Assembly (NCBI GenBank): GCA_029210265.1
Contig: JARGNP010000014.1
Location: 1 to 58,887 of the forward strand
Length of the DNA stretch: 58,887 bases
Direction of reading: 5' to 3'
Source of the DNA: Legionellaceae bacterium
GTDB lineage: Bacteria > Pseudomonadota > Gammaproteobacteria > Legionellales > Legionellaceae
Shown here: positions 11,901 through 20,411 of the stretch, piece after piece
How positions within the stretch are numbered: position 1 is the first letter of the stretch
Layout of the letters: every line of letters starts with the position of its first letter
The notes under the pieces: generated by a model
The model's database searches: none
What the model was told of the DNA's origin: nothing
Seen by the model: only the letters and a program-made list of their open reading frames with translations
Position numbers and translations under genes: made by a program

Positions 11901-14900
11901 GCTGGCTCAAAGATCAAGTTCAAGCATTAGCTACAGATAACGATCGCGTTAAACAATATACCTATGATCATGAAGGCCGTTTGCTGCAAACTATGACGGG
12001 CTTGCGTCATTATTATGAGCCGAGTTCAGGTACTTTTTATCAATCGCATGGCTTGGTTAAACAGAATTATGATGTGTTTGGCCGCGTTATTGAGCGTTTA
12101 ACGCTTATGGATGCGGCGCTAAATGAGACGTGGCACAAGCATTATTTTTGGTATGAGCGTGGCCAGCGTCATTATGTTTTAGAAGCTGAAAGTTATAAAG
12201 GCAGTACGAAAGACGCGGATAATTTATTTAAAATTACGGCGATTAGATACGATGTGTTTGGTGATCCTGTATTACGTCACCAATATGCTGAAGCCATCGA
12301 GCTGAATGTTTCGCGTCAAGATTTATCGCTCAGTCGTGCTTTAGCGCGATTGCCGACAGGGCAAAATAAGCAGGATCGCATTCACGCGTATACGTTTAAT
12401 TTTGATGGCAAAGAAACCTCGGTCAAACTCGTGAATCGAACTCATCAAATCGTTGATGCGCATGGTCAGATCATTGATGTTATGGATGATCTGGGTGATG
12501 TGGATGACGCTCGTAAAGATATTGAACTTGAATGTGCCTACGCACCACGCGGTGAGCGTGTGGTTACGACCAATGCACAAGGTGACAAGCAGTGGGCCTT
12601 TATCGACGCACGTGGCCTGACGTTTGCAACCGTTGATTTGCCCGTCGTCAGCGGTCAAGATGCTAAGGGCAAAGCGATCTTGGCTTATCCTTTGACGTAT
12701 TTTTATCATAACGCGCATGGTGAACAGGTCGGCAGTAAAGAATTTTGGTACGGTGCTGAGCCAACAACACTCACCCATCCTTATGAATTGCCTCAAGCTT
12801 TGAACGAAGCTGTGGAGCATGACTTTTTATCTTTAGATTTAAAAGATACGCGTGGCTTAACAAAATTAGAGCAAAAAGGCACAAAGCAAACAGGTTATAG
12901 TTACACCGCGACCAAGCAAAAAGCACGTGAATTTGTTTCGCGTTTAAGTGATATTAAAAACGAAAGTCGTGTGATTGATGAAAAACGTCATACGTTTAAT
13001 CTCGCGAAGCGGCCAGTGCTTGAAGAATCTATTCGTGGTGGGAGTCGTATTGATCATCACTCAACCCGTAGTACGTTGAATGCTTGGGGGGAGTGCGTTG
13101 AAAAAGCATTTTTAAGTGCGCCAAACATTAAAAGCATCACCCGATGGTCTCAAGGTCATGCTTGGTTTTCTCATCAAGATAAAGATTTACCGACTTTAGA
13201 ATTTAGCAACATGGTTGGTGATATTACTTTGGCGGTTCGAGCACACGATGATGTGTTGAGTGGGTTTGAATATGAAGCGCAAGCGATTGATTTTATCAAA
13301 CATCATCGTTACAACAACCGTGTTTTAAAAGATATTAAATCTTATGATTTTGCGCATCATGCTTTAAAGCATGAACAGCCTGCCACCGCTAATTTCGAAC
13401 CGATTGAAACGCAGTTATTAGATGTTGATGTGAATGTGGGGTTTGAATTTTTAGATAATTCTACAAGGGCGATTAGCTGGAGAAACATCGATGATCATGA
13501 TGCTCATCTGGTTGGTTTTATTCGCATTATCAAAGGTGGCAGTAACATAACGCCAAATACGAATGCTTATGGTGTTGAAAAAGCTTGTTTTGATCATCAA
13601 AGGAATATGCATTATTTCGATGTGAACCATCTTGATGAGGGTGCTTATGATGTTGAAATTTTTGCATTTAAAGAAGAGCATGTTTCTTTGGACGTTCCTC
13701 TGTCGGGTGTTCAGCCTGTGTTTTCAGGGCGCTATCCTATCGAAATAGCCGGTGAAGAATATCGTTTATTAGATGCCAATGAAATGGATATTTTAAACGT
13801 ACATGTAAGAATTAGAAAGTTGCCCCATGTCTCGGTTAAACTCGAGTTATGGGATAATTTACCGGCCTCATATCAAACCGCGAAGCTTGATGTTAAAGTT
13901 CGTAATAATCGCGGTTCTCTTTTTAATTTAGTCAATCAAGCCGTGCCGAATAAGCGTGATAAATCATCGGTTGTTAAAATTGAGCCCTACTATTTTAGAC
14001 CACTCAATCTTACCGCAACGAGCTTCCAATTAACGCTTGAAAATCATGTCGTTATTAAAATAGGTACGGCTTTAAGGGCGGAATACAAGACTGAAGCAGC
14101 TGAGTTCGGGGATTATGGCCTAAGAAGTTACTTATATATGCGTGATCTAAATCCAAGCAGCTTATCTAAGCTTAGGGTTGGAAACGCTGTATACCGCCTG
14201 TCTGCAGCTGAATCAGACTCCATTAATACAGGCAAAGTAATTGATATTACGGGTCAACATGGAGCGCCAGAACTTTCAAATCCAGATAGGCAATTTCATG
14301 CTGTTTCGACACCTCGTTGGTCTCAAATAAGCGAAAAACCTAGGCGAACTAACCGCATTATATCCTCTACTTTCGATGTGTTTTCTAACAACACGACGTT
14401 TGTGAATGAGCTCGGTCACGTATGGCAAAAAAAATATAATGCTTATAATCGCGTTTTAGAAACGCTAGACCCTGAAATAAACTCGATGGTTGCACCTGCC
14501 GATGTGAAACAAGGTGATTTGACTTATACAGCTCAAACAACGCAACTCATTGCTCAATTCGGTTATGATTTAAATGGTGAAAAAATTGCTTACGCTGAAG
14601 GTTTTAATCATGTAACCGATGGCGCCACCATGAAGCCGGCGAGTACGATTGAGCGCGCGCCCAACGGCCAATCAATCAGGGAAGTGGATGCTACTGGCGT
14701 TATGACAAGCCAAACCTTTTACAGTGCGATGAAGCTGCCTGTATCGGTACTAACAGAAGGCTTGAGCCAGCCTTTGCGTATCAGGTATCAAGGTAAACAT
14801 GCCCAGGATGTATTATTTTCTGGAGCAAATGTTGGCTTGTATATGTCAAATCAAGCGTTGTTATATAGGATGTATAGAGACCCACTCACGGATGAAATCA

Positions 14901-17900
14901 TAGGGCTTGGCGTACCACGCACAGCTGGGGCTGGTAACACGAGCTTTGCTGTTGCTTATGCGCGTTATGATGATTTAGGTCAAATTAATGCGAGGGCATT
15001 GCCAGAAGGGCAAATATCGCAGTTTAAAAAAGACACCATGGGTAACGTTCTTACGGCGACAACGCCGCTTTCAACTACCACGTATCAACGTCAGCCTTTT
15101 TCTGGATTAATCCAAAAAATAGGGGACAGCACGGCGAGTGGTAATTGGGACTATGAAAGTAATCGCTTAAATTTAGTTGTGATCAAAAAACAGCATGGCG
15201 CGGTTCATACCGTCACACATTATAATGCTGAGTTGCTGGCTTCAACGCATTGCTTAAATGCTGATACCTTATCTGAATATGCGTATGATAATGCAGGTAA
15301 TATTACGCAGTTAATGCGCACGATGCAGGGTTTGAAAGAAACCATGACGGCCAGTTATAACGCTGCTCATCATATGCTTTTAACGGATCATACTCACTTC
15401 ACTCAACGTTACACATCCGATCCTTTCTATAATCAGGTGATGTCAGAACTTGTTTTAAAAATGGACGGCGGTCCTGCAAAATATACGTCCATTTCATTAG
15501 GCTACAGTTTTGATGATGGTCATCGAATCGTACGTAATAGCGTGCCATGTTCATGGTTGCAAATGGCTGCACCGGGCACTAATCCCAGTGGTTTTGTGGC
15601 TCACATGCCCACGTTTAAACAAGGTGGAATACGCATTTACGATCAACGTGCCAACCTTCAATCTGAAATATTTGATCAAAATTCTATTGCTTATGAACGA
15701 GACGCTTTAGCGCGCATTTCAAAAATTAATTATTATGGCAGGGGCGGTGGTTCAAAATATTTACGCTATGACGCGAAGGGGCCGGTTAGGTACTCGGTTC
15801 TCAAACAAGACATACAAAGCAATACGTTGGGTGAAAAACACGTCAATGCATTAAATAACGCGCAAAACGAGGCGTTTCGCAATGGTAGCCTGGTTATCGA
15901 AGCTTGGGATAAGTCCCGCGTAGATTTTTTTGTACATCAACTTCGTCATGCTTATGAATATGATCTTAATTTTACGACAAGATTTACAGAAGATACGTTT
16001 ACGAGTGTTTTTAATCGCACAATCAATATTCTTAATGACGGATTGACGGTACAAAAAACGTTTTCTCAAGTCAGAGATAAATCGTGGACTGGCGCCACTA
16101 TTTACGATTATGAGTATAAGCAAGACTATTTTTGCTATCAATCGACCATGATATTGCCTACTCGTTTATATTCAAGAGAAAGGCGTGTGAAAAATCCTTG
16201 GGGTGTCGAAGGACAAAACACGGTGACGTATTCAGGTAGTCAGGCTGTTGGAATGCAGGGGGATGGTGATAAGGTCCTCACGACACAGCTTTCTGGATTT
16301 GAGCAGCTGCATCGTGTCACGCATACCGATAAAGAGACACTCATTAAGAAGTTTCCACAATTTAAAAGTAAACGCCATCCTGAGCGCTTGAATTTTTATA
16401 ATAAACAAAGCGTTCATTTTATGATGGGTATTCATGAGGAATATTTAGGTAGCGTAGCCACTACGTCGATTCAAGAAAATGCTTGGAGAACGACGGTTGA
16501 CAGCTTATCTCCTGACGATGCCTTTTGTTTGTCTAAGCCGAATTATTCGTCGAATATTTTTCATGGTGAATACGTGATTAACCCTTTTCGCGAGCCGGTC
16601 ACGAGAGATCCAGATGTGCATGAACATGGCGAAGTCAAAGTAAGTGCCGCTACGGGAGAAATACAACGTAATACCCGTTATAGCGCGCGCTTAAAGCGAG
16701 ACTTTGCTTCGGGTGTAGCGTCATCTTTTGAGCAGGGCATTAAAATTGCGGACCCCGTCAATGAAGTGAGCGTGGTGGATGCTGCATTAGCTCCGCCATC
16801 GTGGGTTCCCTTGGAGAAAACCCTACATATCAGCGATCCTATGTTTGTTCATTTACCGGCCTATCAAAAAGCGATGTTGCCGTTTATCGCCGATGAAAAA
16901 GGGAATTTACCCTCGGGATTACTTCTAGCGATATCGCAAGGCGTGATGAATCACCTTAAAATGGGTACGAAGGCCAGTACAGCTTTAGCCTTCCAGCAAG
17001 CCATGCAACTCGGTGCACCGCATGCCAAGCCTTATCATAAAAAATCAAGAGAATACTTTTTAGAAATATTTGTTACGATCCTTGTTTCGATGATCATCAT
17101 TGCAATTGCGCCAGCAGCAGCGGGCGTGTTATTTAGTATTGAGGAAGGTGCAGCGGCAACAGCATTAGAAATGGGTCTTGTTTCCAGCTTACTCGATGCC
17201 GGGTTAAAAGGTGCTGCCTATAAGACTCATCTCATCAGTCATTATTCGTTAGTCGATTCCGTTGGCGTGGGGTTTTCGGCGGGCTTGGGTTATGGTCTCG
17301 GAGTATTAGGAACACACCCAACCGCTGGTTTAAAAGAAGCATTAACCTACGCCGTAGCTAATAATATAGAAACGCAATTGACAGAGATGGCCAAACATCA
17401 TCAAGATGGTTTAAATATAAGAAGTCTTTTAGCAAGTATTGTCACAACGATTACACGTCAACGTGTTGGTGTTAGATTGGATATGCTTGACGGTGCTCTC
17501 GGTCGGAGCACTCAAGACGTCAAAGGCATGGTCGAGATGCTGATGCTTGATTTCTTAGGTGCTACGATTACGGGGCAAGAGGTTAATTTGAAGTTTGCTG
17601 TTTTCAATTCTTTAACGAGCGCTATGATGAGTGAAGTTATCCATGCGGTTCAAGCTGATATGCCCAGCATGACGCCACATGCTAAAGAAGATAAGCTCAA
17701 AGGTGGTCGAAATTTACCGCCTCATAGCAAGCCAGAGAGCCAAAGGTTGGGATCTTCACAAAAGCGATATAACGAAAAACAGCATCAAAAAGCTATTTTG
17801 GCCTCCTATGGGAATCTTCCAGCGGCCAATGACGCCTTTTTCAAAGAGCCGGTCAAAGAGTTTATGTCGGATATGCGACATGATGTGAGTTTGGATTTTG

Positions 17901-18940
17901 ATGCCGATACAGGTCATCTCATATTTGATCCCTTAGAAAGCCATCTTCATAGCTCTCATGTAAGAGTCAGCACGCCCAATAGCGGCATGCACTCAAAAAC
18001 CACCACTGGTCAACATCAACAGGCCCGTGAACAGCATGCACGAGCCAGGGCCGTTCCGGGTAAACCAGGGGATAGTTTTGGGGGTTCAGGTTTAGGGCTG
18101 TTTTCTAGAAATTCAGTAACTAAAGAACAAGTTATGTTAGATGCGGCTTGTTATTTAGATCATGTATCTAGCCCAAAAAATAAAGCTGGGTTTGTTGATA
18201 AAAGCAAACAGGTTCTATCTGCTGCTGGGCATGAAATTTATGATCATCCTGTTCGTTTTGGATTGGATGTGAGTCCTTTGGGATGGATGGATAGTGCCCA
18301 AGGTGTTTTCACGGGACATTCATTTATTCATGGCGCAGATTTAAATCGAGGCTGGGCTGCTGTGGGTGCTTTACCTGTATTAGGTGTTGCAGCTAAATAT
18401 GGACGGCCTTTGGTGTCTAGAGGTTCTACTGCGGTAGCTGGTGTTTTTGGACGAAATAATGTTCCAAATAGCTCTCATGCTATTGATTCTATTTTAGAAG
18501 TGTCTCATCCGCTAGAGGGTATGACACCACAACAAGTCATAACTAAAGTTAATGAACTTGGTTTGCATACAAAAAAAGATAATTTAGTTCTTTGGTCTGG
18601 TTTAGGGCAAGGAAGTCAAGGCGTCAAACTAGCTCAGCAATATGTTGCTAAACATGGTGGAACCACACTTGAAATGACACCAGGCGGTGCATGGCTGGAT
18701 AGAATGAAGTTATTTGAAAACGGCTCACCATTTGCTCTAAAAGAAGCTGCCCATATTTGGGATGAAACATCAAAGCTATTTACTCGACAAGCTAATGGAC
18801 AGGTTCGTTCGTTAATCGGTCAAGTACGTCCTCAAAGTATCTATTTATCTCAAGAAATCTTAGAGCTTAATATAAACCCAAGAGTTACGGGGATAGATGA
18901 ACTTTATTTGAGACCAAGATTTGAAACTGTATTGAGATAG
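5945..18940 (+). CDS. Giant Rhs/YD-repeat polymorphic toxin with ADP-ribosyl-cyclase-like C-terminal domain
   Basis: 4331 residues. The start ATG is preceded by AAAGGAG. The N-terminal 100 residues (NGNFFIKTTPLLIEDLGGPIDL, split here from a longer run) match the usual opening of Rhs shells, and residues of about 170-3300 carry dozens of YD-type repeats (G..xxYxYD..G) that build the beta-cage. I see no PAAR domain and no signal peptide. A hydrophobic stretch lies at about 3704-3735 (FVTILVSMIIIAIAPAAAG). A Gly/Ala-rich pre-toxin region follows, then about 4075-4150 resembles a pre-toxin TG module (DVSPLGWMDSAQGVFTG). The tip, about 4170-4331, matches the ADP-ribosyl cyclase/CD38 fold: LVLWS (W4217), TTLEMTPGG (E4243), IWDETSKLF (W4272), YLSQE (E4304). 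These align with CD38 W125, E146, W189 and catalytic E226. Predicted action: hydrolysis or cyclisation of NAD(P)+. An immunity gene and a displaced module follow, as is typical of Rhs loci. Confidence 0.88.
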   Translation: MFTLPFKPYSNFSYGMHGSMMEALPTWGGGAQGSGQLFLALNTFNGNFFIKTTPLLIEDLGGPIDLSYCFNSRTPDFRSKWHLSCLSEIVEQGASSITIIEFDGSEVTYSQRERNVPIFSAPKNSPHAGAVCHQKDNDGFEWFHPSSGDKRTYCSRGYLLETSNAQGHVLKYTYDVFFLDSLLACITSSSGHEYHFSWKTQHECDITLKSHQHKTEKLLASYTFRDTDRQQLAKIEIKKGPGFYATKLSYEHDLLSGIIQDDGTSIQLGFNPGYQLVKLALGDGASYGIFAPFMPDAPLVIRAEGVENKADFNFRHDENGRYDRVSYHVPDDLGVDAMVESTAFMWDDEGDGVLKRILRMDNSYRDLSYDLEGHIIEISEFDASNTCLTCKTFGYSAQGVLIATSDLHIQENYELETTHFIYDFKADNTRDLTFVVRPGGNVEYFTYDEHRLLDKHYQYFSLFDGAPTLNALRDWQSALTPAQQQNVLLTLHEHNERGQVIAKSTYQNTDAATIYQQTFSKTMTGALLTHRRMNSVNELMLEVYERDAIDRVTLHKTPLSEETNTSYSKQAEVKKLPNGLIVTDSYNSSHQLVSRLYSNGREEIREYTPSGQLSYLKTSEGLTTHYFYNKKDELVYEFNGAGELTAYARDHVNHVFSTTRFAVRYEEEHSDITLITQFAKSHLNDANNRCHQQIKDCLGRIVFELETCDERGYVTVVEFKYNSLGEKTETIAYANSLTPEEAGALLLSHAMPEHRKTASDRTSRQIFQHGKLVAQIDVAGYVVLNHYNGAGLIHESVMISQPLSTTEQEALGANPTILQLDDQIGARTLYFYDVAGNQTMMIDALGYVTAYEYDLSGQKSGQRRYAIALDVANLTVDIIPQLPAETDEDDHIIYIYDLNGRCIQEKHLHEGYELIKAYDKLGHVVSEVTQAINDIDGDKNGDTYRASETSYNQMGEKIQGINPMVMDTHSNERFKKDHVEHVTRDKNGLVTISYNALNEATYYFYGDQNRLAFNISPAGVVTRYDYNAFGEVTCQAASTHVIELSAIENFCSLGGRAFEVLMASLRDSDGEELHFVGESTVYNPLGLVTEICDADGYRHIKTYNAFKEIKCEKQQREKAREDSPALFLETHYMWEKRGLIIKALTKSTNSIKAKEENKQYNNPRGNCTYSKKTDTAAYHERYDLLGRLIHRSIEDIDVRTGERNLVELEQKQWDAFSRVIHHTMFVDDNTQQLIVYTHNRKARSMLKMQDDAHETTYTNIFGDVISHANAKNFITKYSHNALGDVSSKCIVWSNREITMRLSKTFDMAGRVTQLVENNALEQIFTRNPDGFVIKKESRSLNDHGTRVDTYKVDGLGRTVQHINPEGGICNYEYSDGGQLVLSVIDPHGLNIQTHAMYNGLKQKVLESLSDGHAARRYETQFRQDHLARSHAKIIDPQGLALTSSVVRNRADHIIQSIDGNGHASYRVLDGCGNPILTISAMGIVQESRYNHAGQVTYVRRYTQALNSEQINQFFNQKDVINTNYRTQNWSELFAVLESIARVDDKQLSISYHTNGKKCQVVKHFYDHEHGQSKVYKYTYTYSVTGKMLSQRMQSDHEQARQTFYFYDEADNQTLIISPLGLITENIFNRDGKIIHSIEYAEPLEDKLHQQLKQGVTTDSTAVLKHKIRTHKTKQLTQNLHVHYVFDAYHNPIFTVDNKGLVSRYYYDSNNHKVKTIHFAQAFDLHTEVDISSIDNKLFKHYSLDALSEADRVYQDVFDKAGRLVQEVDPHGMTDIFERDAADLIIAHTDRAGQKTTNEYDLAKRRIAEILPEAPVTDVFIEGEGDVAQLNFSSTKRRVKNTQRFDKTDKVIAKTHDVEHDARTVRIHYDLDGRYTGTQVDQVEVDDKEKTPKHMMDHPITYQTLSSSLVLHASGKPMVEKDEEGAYSFKVYDGLDRLRYEINAVGLVTSYERDDFGSPLKATEYATALVFEADDFQRFVQEGIEASWLKDQVQALATDNDRVKQYTYDHEGRLLQTMTGLRHYYEPSSGTFYQSHGLVKQNYDVFGRVIERLTLMDAALNETWHKHYFWYERGQRHYVLEAESYKGSTKDADNLFKITAIRYDVFGDPVLRHQYAEAIELNVSRQDLSLSRALARLPTGQNKQDRIHAYTFNFDGKETSVKLVNRTHQIVDAHGQIIDVMDDLGDVDDARKDIELECAYAPRGERVVTTNAQGDKQWAFIDARGLTFATVDLPVVSGQDAKGKAILAYPLTYFYHNAHGEQVGSKEFWYGAEPTTLTHPYELPQALNEAVEHDFLSLDLKDTRGLTKLEQKGTKQTGYSYTATKQKAREFVSRLSDIKNESRVIDEKRHTFNLAKRPVLEESIRGGSRIDHHSTRSTLNAWGECVEKAFLSAPNIKSITRWSQGHAWFSHQDKDLPTLEFSNMVGDITLAVRAHDDVLSGFEYEAQAIDFIKHHRYNNRVLKDIKSYDFAHHALKHEQPATANFEPIETQLLDVDVNVGFEFLDNSTRAISWRNIDDHDAHLVGFIRIIKGGSNITPNTNAYGVEKACFDHQRNMHYFDVNHLDEGAYDVEIFAFKEEHVSLDVPLSGVQPVFSGRYPIEIAGEEYRLLDANEMDILNVHVRIRKLPHVSVKLELWDNLPASYQTAKLDVKVRNNRGSLFNLVNQAVPNKRDKSSVVKIEPYYFRPLNLTATSFQLTLENHVVIKIGTALRAEYKTEAAEFGDYGLRSYLYMRDLNPSSLSKLRVGNAVYRLSAAESDSINTGKVIDITGQHGAPELSNPDRQFHAVSTPRWSQISEKPRRTNRIISSTFDVFSNNTTFVNELGHVWQKKYNAYNRVLETLDPEINSMVAPADVKQGDLTYTAQTTQLIAQFGYDLNGEKIAYAEGFNHVTDGATMKPASTIERAPNGQSIREVDATGVMTSQTFYSAMKLPVSVLTEGLSQPLRIRYQGKHAQDVLFSGANVGLYMSNQALLYRMYRDPLTDEIIGLGVPRTAGAGNTSFAVAYARYDDLGQINARALPEGQISQFKKDTMGNVLTATTPLSTTTYQRQPFSGLIQKIGDSTASGNWDYESNRLNLVVIKKQHGAVHTVTHYNAELLASTHCLNADTLSEYAYDNAGNITQLMRTMQGLKETMTASYNAAHHMLLTDHTHFTQRYTSDPFYNQVMSELVLKMDGGPAKYTSISLGYSFDDGHRIVRNSVPCSWLQMAAPGTNPSGFVAHMPTFKQGGIRIYDQRANLQSEIFDQNSIAYERDALARISKINYYGRGGGSKYLRYDAKGPVRYSVLKQDIQSNTLGEKHVNALNNAQNEAFRNGSLVIEAWDKSRVDFFVHQLRHAYEYDLNFTTRFTEDTFTSVFNRTINILNDGLTVQKTFSQVRDKSWTGATIYDYEYKQDYFCYQSTMILPTRLYSRERRVKNPWGVEGQNTVTYSGSQAVGMQGDGDKVLTTQLSGFEQLHRVTHTDKETLIKKFPQFKSKRHPERLNFYNKQSVHFMMGIHEEYLGSVATTSIQENAWRTTVDSLSPDDAFCLSKPNYSSNIFHGEYVINPFREPVTRDPDVHEHGEVKVSAATGEIQRNTRYSARLKRDFASGVASSFEQGIKIADPVNEVSVVDAALAPPSWVPLEKTLHISDPMFVHLPAYQKAMLPFIADEKGNLPSGLLLAISQGVMNHLKMGTKASTALAFQQAMQLGAPHAKPYHKKSREYFLEIFVTILVSMIIIAIAPAAAGVLFSIEEGAAATALEMGLVSSLLDAGLKGAAYKTHLISHYSLVDSVGVGFSAGLGYGLGVLGTHPTAGLKEALTYAVANNIETQLTEMAKHHQDGLNIRSLLASIVTTITRQRVGVRLDMLDGALGRSTQDVKGMVEMLMLDFLGATITGQEVNLKFAVFNSLTSAMMSEVIHAVQADMPSMTPHAKEDKLKGGRNLPPHSKPESQRLGSSQKRYNEKQHQKAILASYGNLPAANDAFFKEPVKEFMSDMRHDVSLDFDADTGHLIFDPLESHLHSSHVRVSTPNSGMHSKTTTGQHQQAREQHARARAVPGKPGDSFGGSGLGLFSRNSVTKEQVMLDAACYLDHVSSPKNKAGFVDKSKQVLSAAGHEIYDHPVRFGLDVSPLGWMDSAQGVFTGHSFIHGADLNRGWAAVGALPVLGVAAKYGRPLVSRGSTAVAGVFGRNNVPNSSHAIDSILEVSHPLEGMTPQQVITKVNELGLHTKKDNLVLWSGLGQGSQGVKLAQQYVAKHGGTTLEMTPGGAWLDRMKLFENGSPFALKEAAHIWDETSKLFTRQANGQVRSLIGQVRPQSIYLSQEILELNINPRVTGIDELYLRPRFETVLR

Positions 18941-18954
18941 TGAGGTAATAAATA

Positions 18955-19233
18955 ATGTTTACATGGTTAAATAAGCAAGGTGTTAGAAGTGATAAAGGAT
19001 TTGAAGTTCAGTCGGTAAATAGATTTGTTATTCGATATTCAGAAAAAAGCGGTGTAATAGATGTTTCCGTGGAATATGGACAGCGAGGAAGTGAGTACTT
19101 TGTATATGTATATGATAAAGAATTCTATCAGTGGAATGATGGTAAAATGATTTCTGAGCAAAAGAAGACACAAATTTTAAAAAATTTTATTGATGCGATG
19201 GCTTTTCAGGAGATCGGCGTAGAGGTGCAGTAA
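18955..19233 (+). CDS. Probable immunity protein for the Rhs ADP-ribosyl-cyclase-like toxin
   Basis: A 92-residue soluble protein that starts 14 bases after the Rhs stop, with GAGGT ahead of the ATG. No family is recognisable. It is rich in aromatic and charged residues and looks alpha/beta (VNRFVIRYSEKSGVIDVSVEY, then YFVYVYDKEFYQWNDGKM). The assignment rests on position and size: a small co-oriented gene directly behind a polymorphic toxin tip is the standard place for the cognate immunity gene. If the toxin degrades NAD(P)+ in the cytoplasm, this protein should bind and block its active site there. The base composition of this gene and the toxin tip looks more AT-rich than the Rhs shell, which fits exchange as a cassette. 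Confidence 0.65.
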   Translation: MFTWLNKQGVRSDKGFEVQSVNRFVIRYSEKSGVIDVSVEYGQRGSEYFVYVYDKEFYQWNDGKMISEQKKTQILKNFIDAMAFQEIGVEVQ

Positions 19234-19246
19234 AAATAGGGACAGA

Positions 19247-20127
19247 TGTGCAACGGCAACCGCATTAGAAGTGGGTCTTACGACCAGTTTACTTGATGCC
19301 GGGTTAAAAGGTGCTGCCTATAAGACCCATATCATCAGTCATTATTCCTTAGTCGATTCCGTTGGCGTGGGTCTTTTAGCGGGCTTGGGTTATGGTCTCG
19401 GTGTATTAGGAACACACCCAACCGCGGGTTTAAAAGAAGCATTAACTTACGCCGTAGCTAACAATATAGAAACGCAATTGACCGAGATAGCCAAACATCA
19501 TCAAGATGGGTTGAACATACGAAGTCTTTTAGCAAGTATTGTCACAACGATTACACGTCAACGTGTTGGTTTTAGATTGGATATGCTTGACGGTGCTCTC
19601 GGTCGGGGCACGGAAGACGTCAAAGGCATGGTCGAGATGCTGATGCTTGACTTCTTAGGTGCTACGATTACGGGGCAAGAGGTTAATTTAAAATATGCTG
19701 TTTTTAATTCTTTAACGAGCGCTATGATGAGTGAAGTTATCCATGCGGTTCAAGCTGATATGCCCAGCATGACGCCACATGCTAAAGAAGATAAGCTCAA
19801 AGGTGGTCGAAATTTACCGCCTCATAGCAAGCCAGAGAGCCAAAGGTTGGGATCTTCACAAAAGCGATATAACGAAAAACAGCATCAAAAAGCTATTTTG
19901 GCCTCCTATGGGAATCTTCCAGCGGCCAATGACGCTTTTTTCAAAGAGCCGGTCAAAGAGTTTATGTCGGATATGCGGCATGATTTGAGTTTGGATTTTG
20001 ATGCGATACTGGCCATCTAATATTTGATCCTTTAGAAAACCATCTTCATAGCTCTCATGTAAGAGTCAGCACGCTCAACAGCGGTATGCACTCAAAAACC
20101 ACCACCGGTGTCGGTTCTGGCTTATAA
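19247..20127 (+). pseudogene. Displaced, frameshifted duplicate of the Rhs pre-toxin region
   Basis: Nearly identical to positions 17149-18008 inside the Rhs gene (start GTGCAACGGCAAC versus GTGCAGCGGCAAC; end CAAAAACCACCAC in both). It begins 13 bases after the immunity stop and has no start of its own; a GTG at 19271 gives a long open stretch. One base is lost near 20003 (GATGCGATACTGG against GATGCCGATACAGG), which stops that frame at 20020. In the original frame the block would run on to TAA 20125-20127, ending in TTGVGSGL, with no toxin domain. It is best read as the scar of an earlier toxin tip displaced when the current toxin/immunity cassette was inserted by recombination in the shared shell sequence. 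It could still act as a homology donor for tip exchange. Confidence 0.85.
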
Positions 20128-20411
20128 TCTTTTCTATTAAATGCACTAAGTTGTCATTCATTGTCTGGAATTGTCTGCAGATGGTGCCGTTTTGGTGCCG
20201 CTAGTTTTTTCTAATTGTAAATGGCGTACGAAGTTGTACTCAAATAGGTAAGTCCCATGCAAGCTTTGGCTGTACTCATAATGTGCACGAAAGTGTATTG
20301 TACGATTTTTTATTCTTTTATTAAGTGAACAAGTGAGCGCGCAATATACTTTTTATCTTTTTGTGCTATACTTTATGTGACTTTATTCTATTATTACGTG
20401 AGTAATTAAAC
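20128..20411 (+). other. Intergenic stretch with a possible abiE promoter
   Basis: No gene is visible. A short direct repeat GGTGCCG occurs twice at about 20182-20200. AT-rich sequence before abiEi includes TATACT at 20367-20372, a possible -10 element, but without a convincing -35. The stretch may be a recombination junction between the Rhs locus and the AbiE genes; I see no attachment site that is repeated elsewhere. Confidence 0.3.

Noticed and set aside
12341-12820. 159-codon open frame on the minus strand inside the Rhs gene
   Set aside because: It has no ribosome site or family features, and the plus strand is clearly coding there; the same holds for other shadow frames in the Rhs gene.
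19247-20127. An alternative orphan toxin cassette
   Set aside because: The block holds only pre-toxin sequence; it is frameshifted and ends in TTGVGSGL with no toxin domain.
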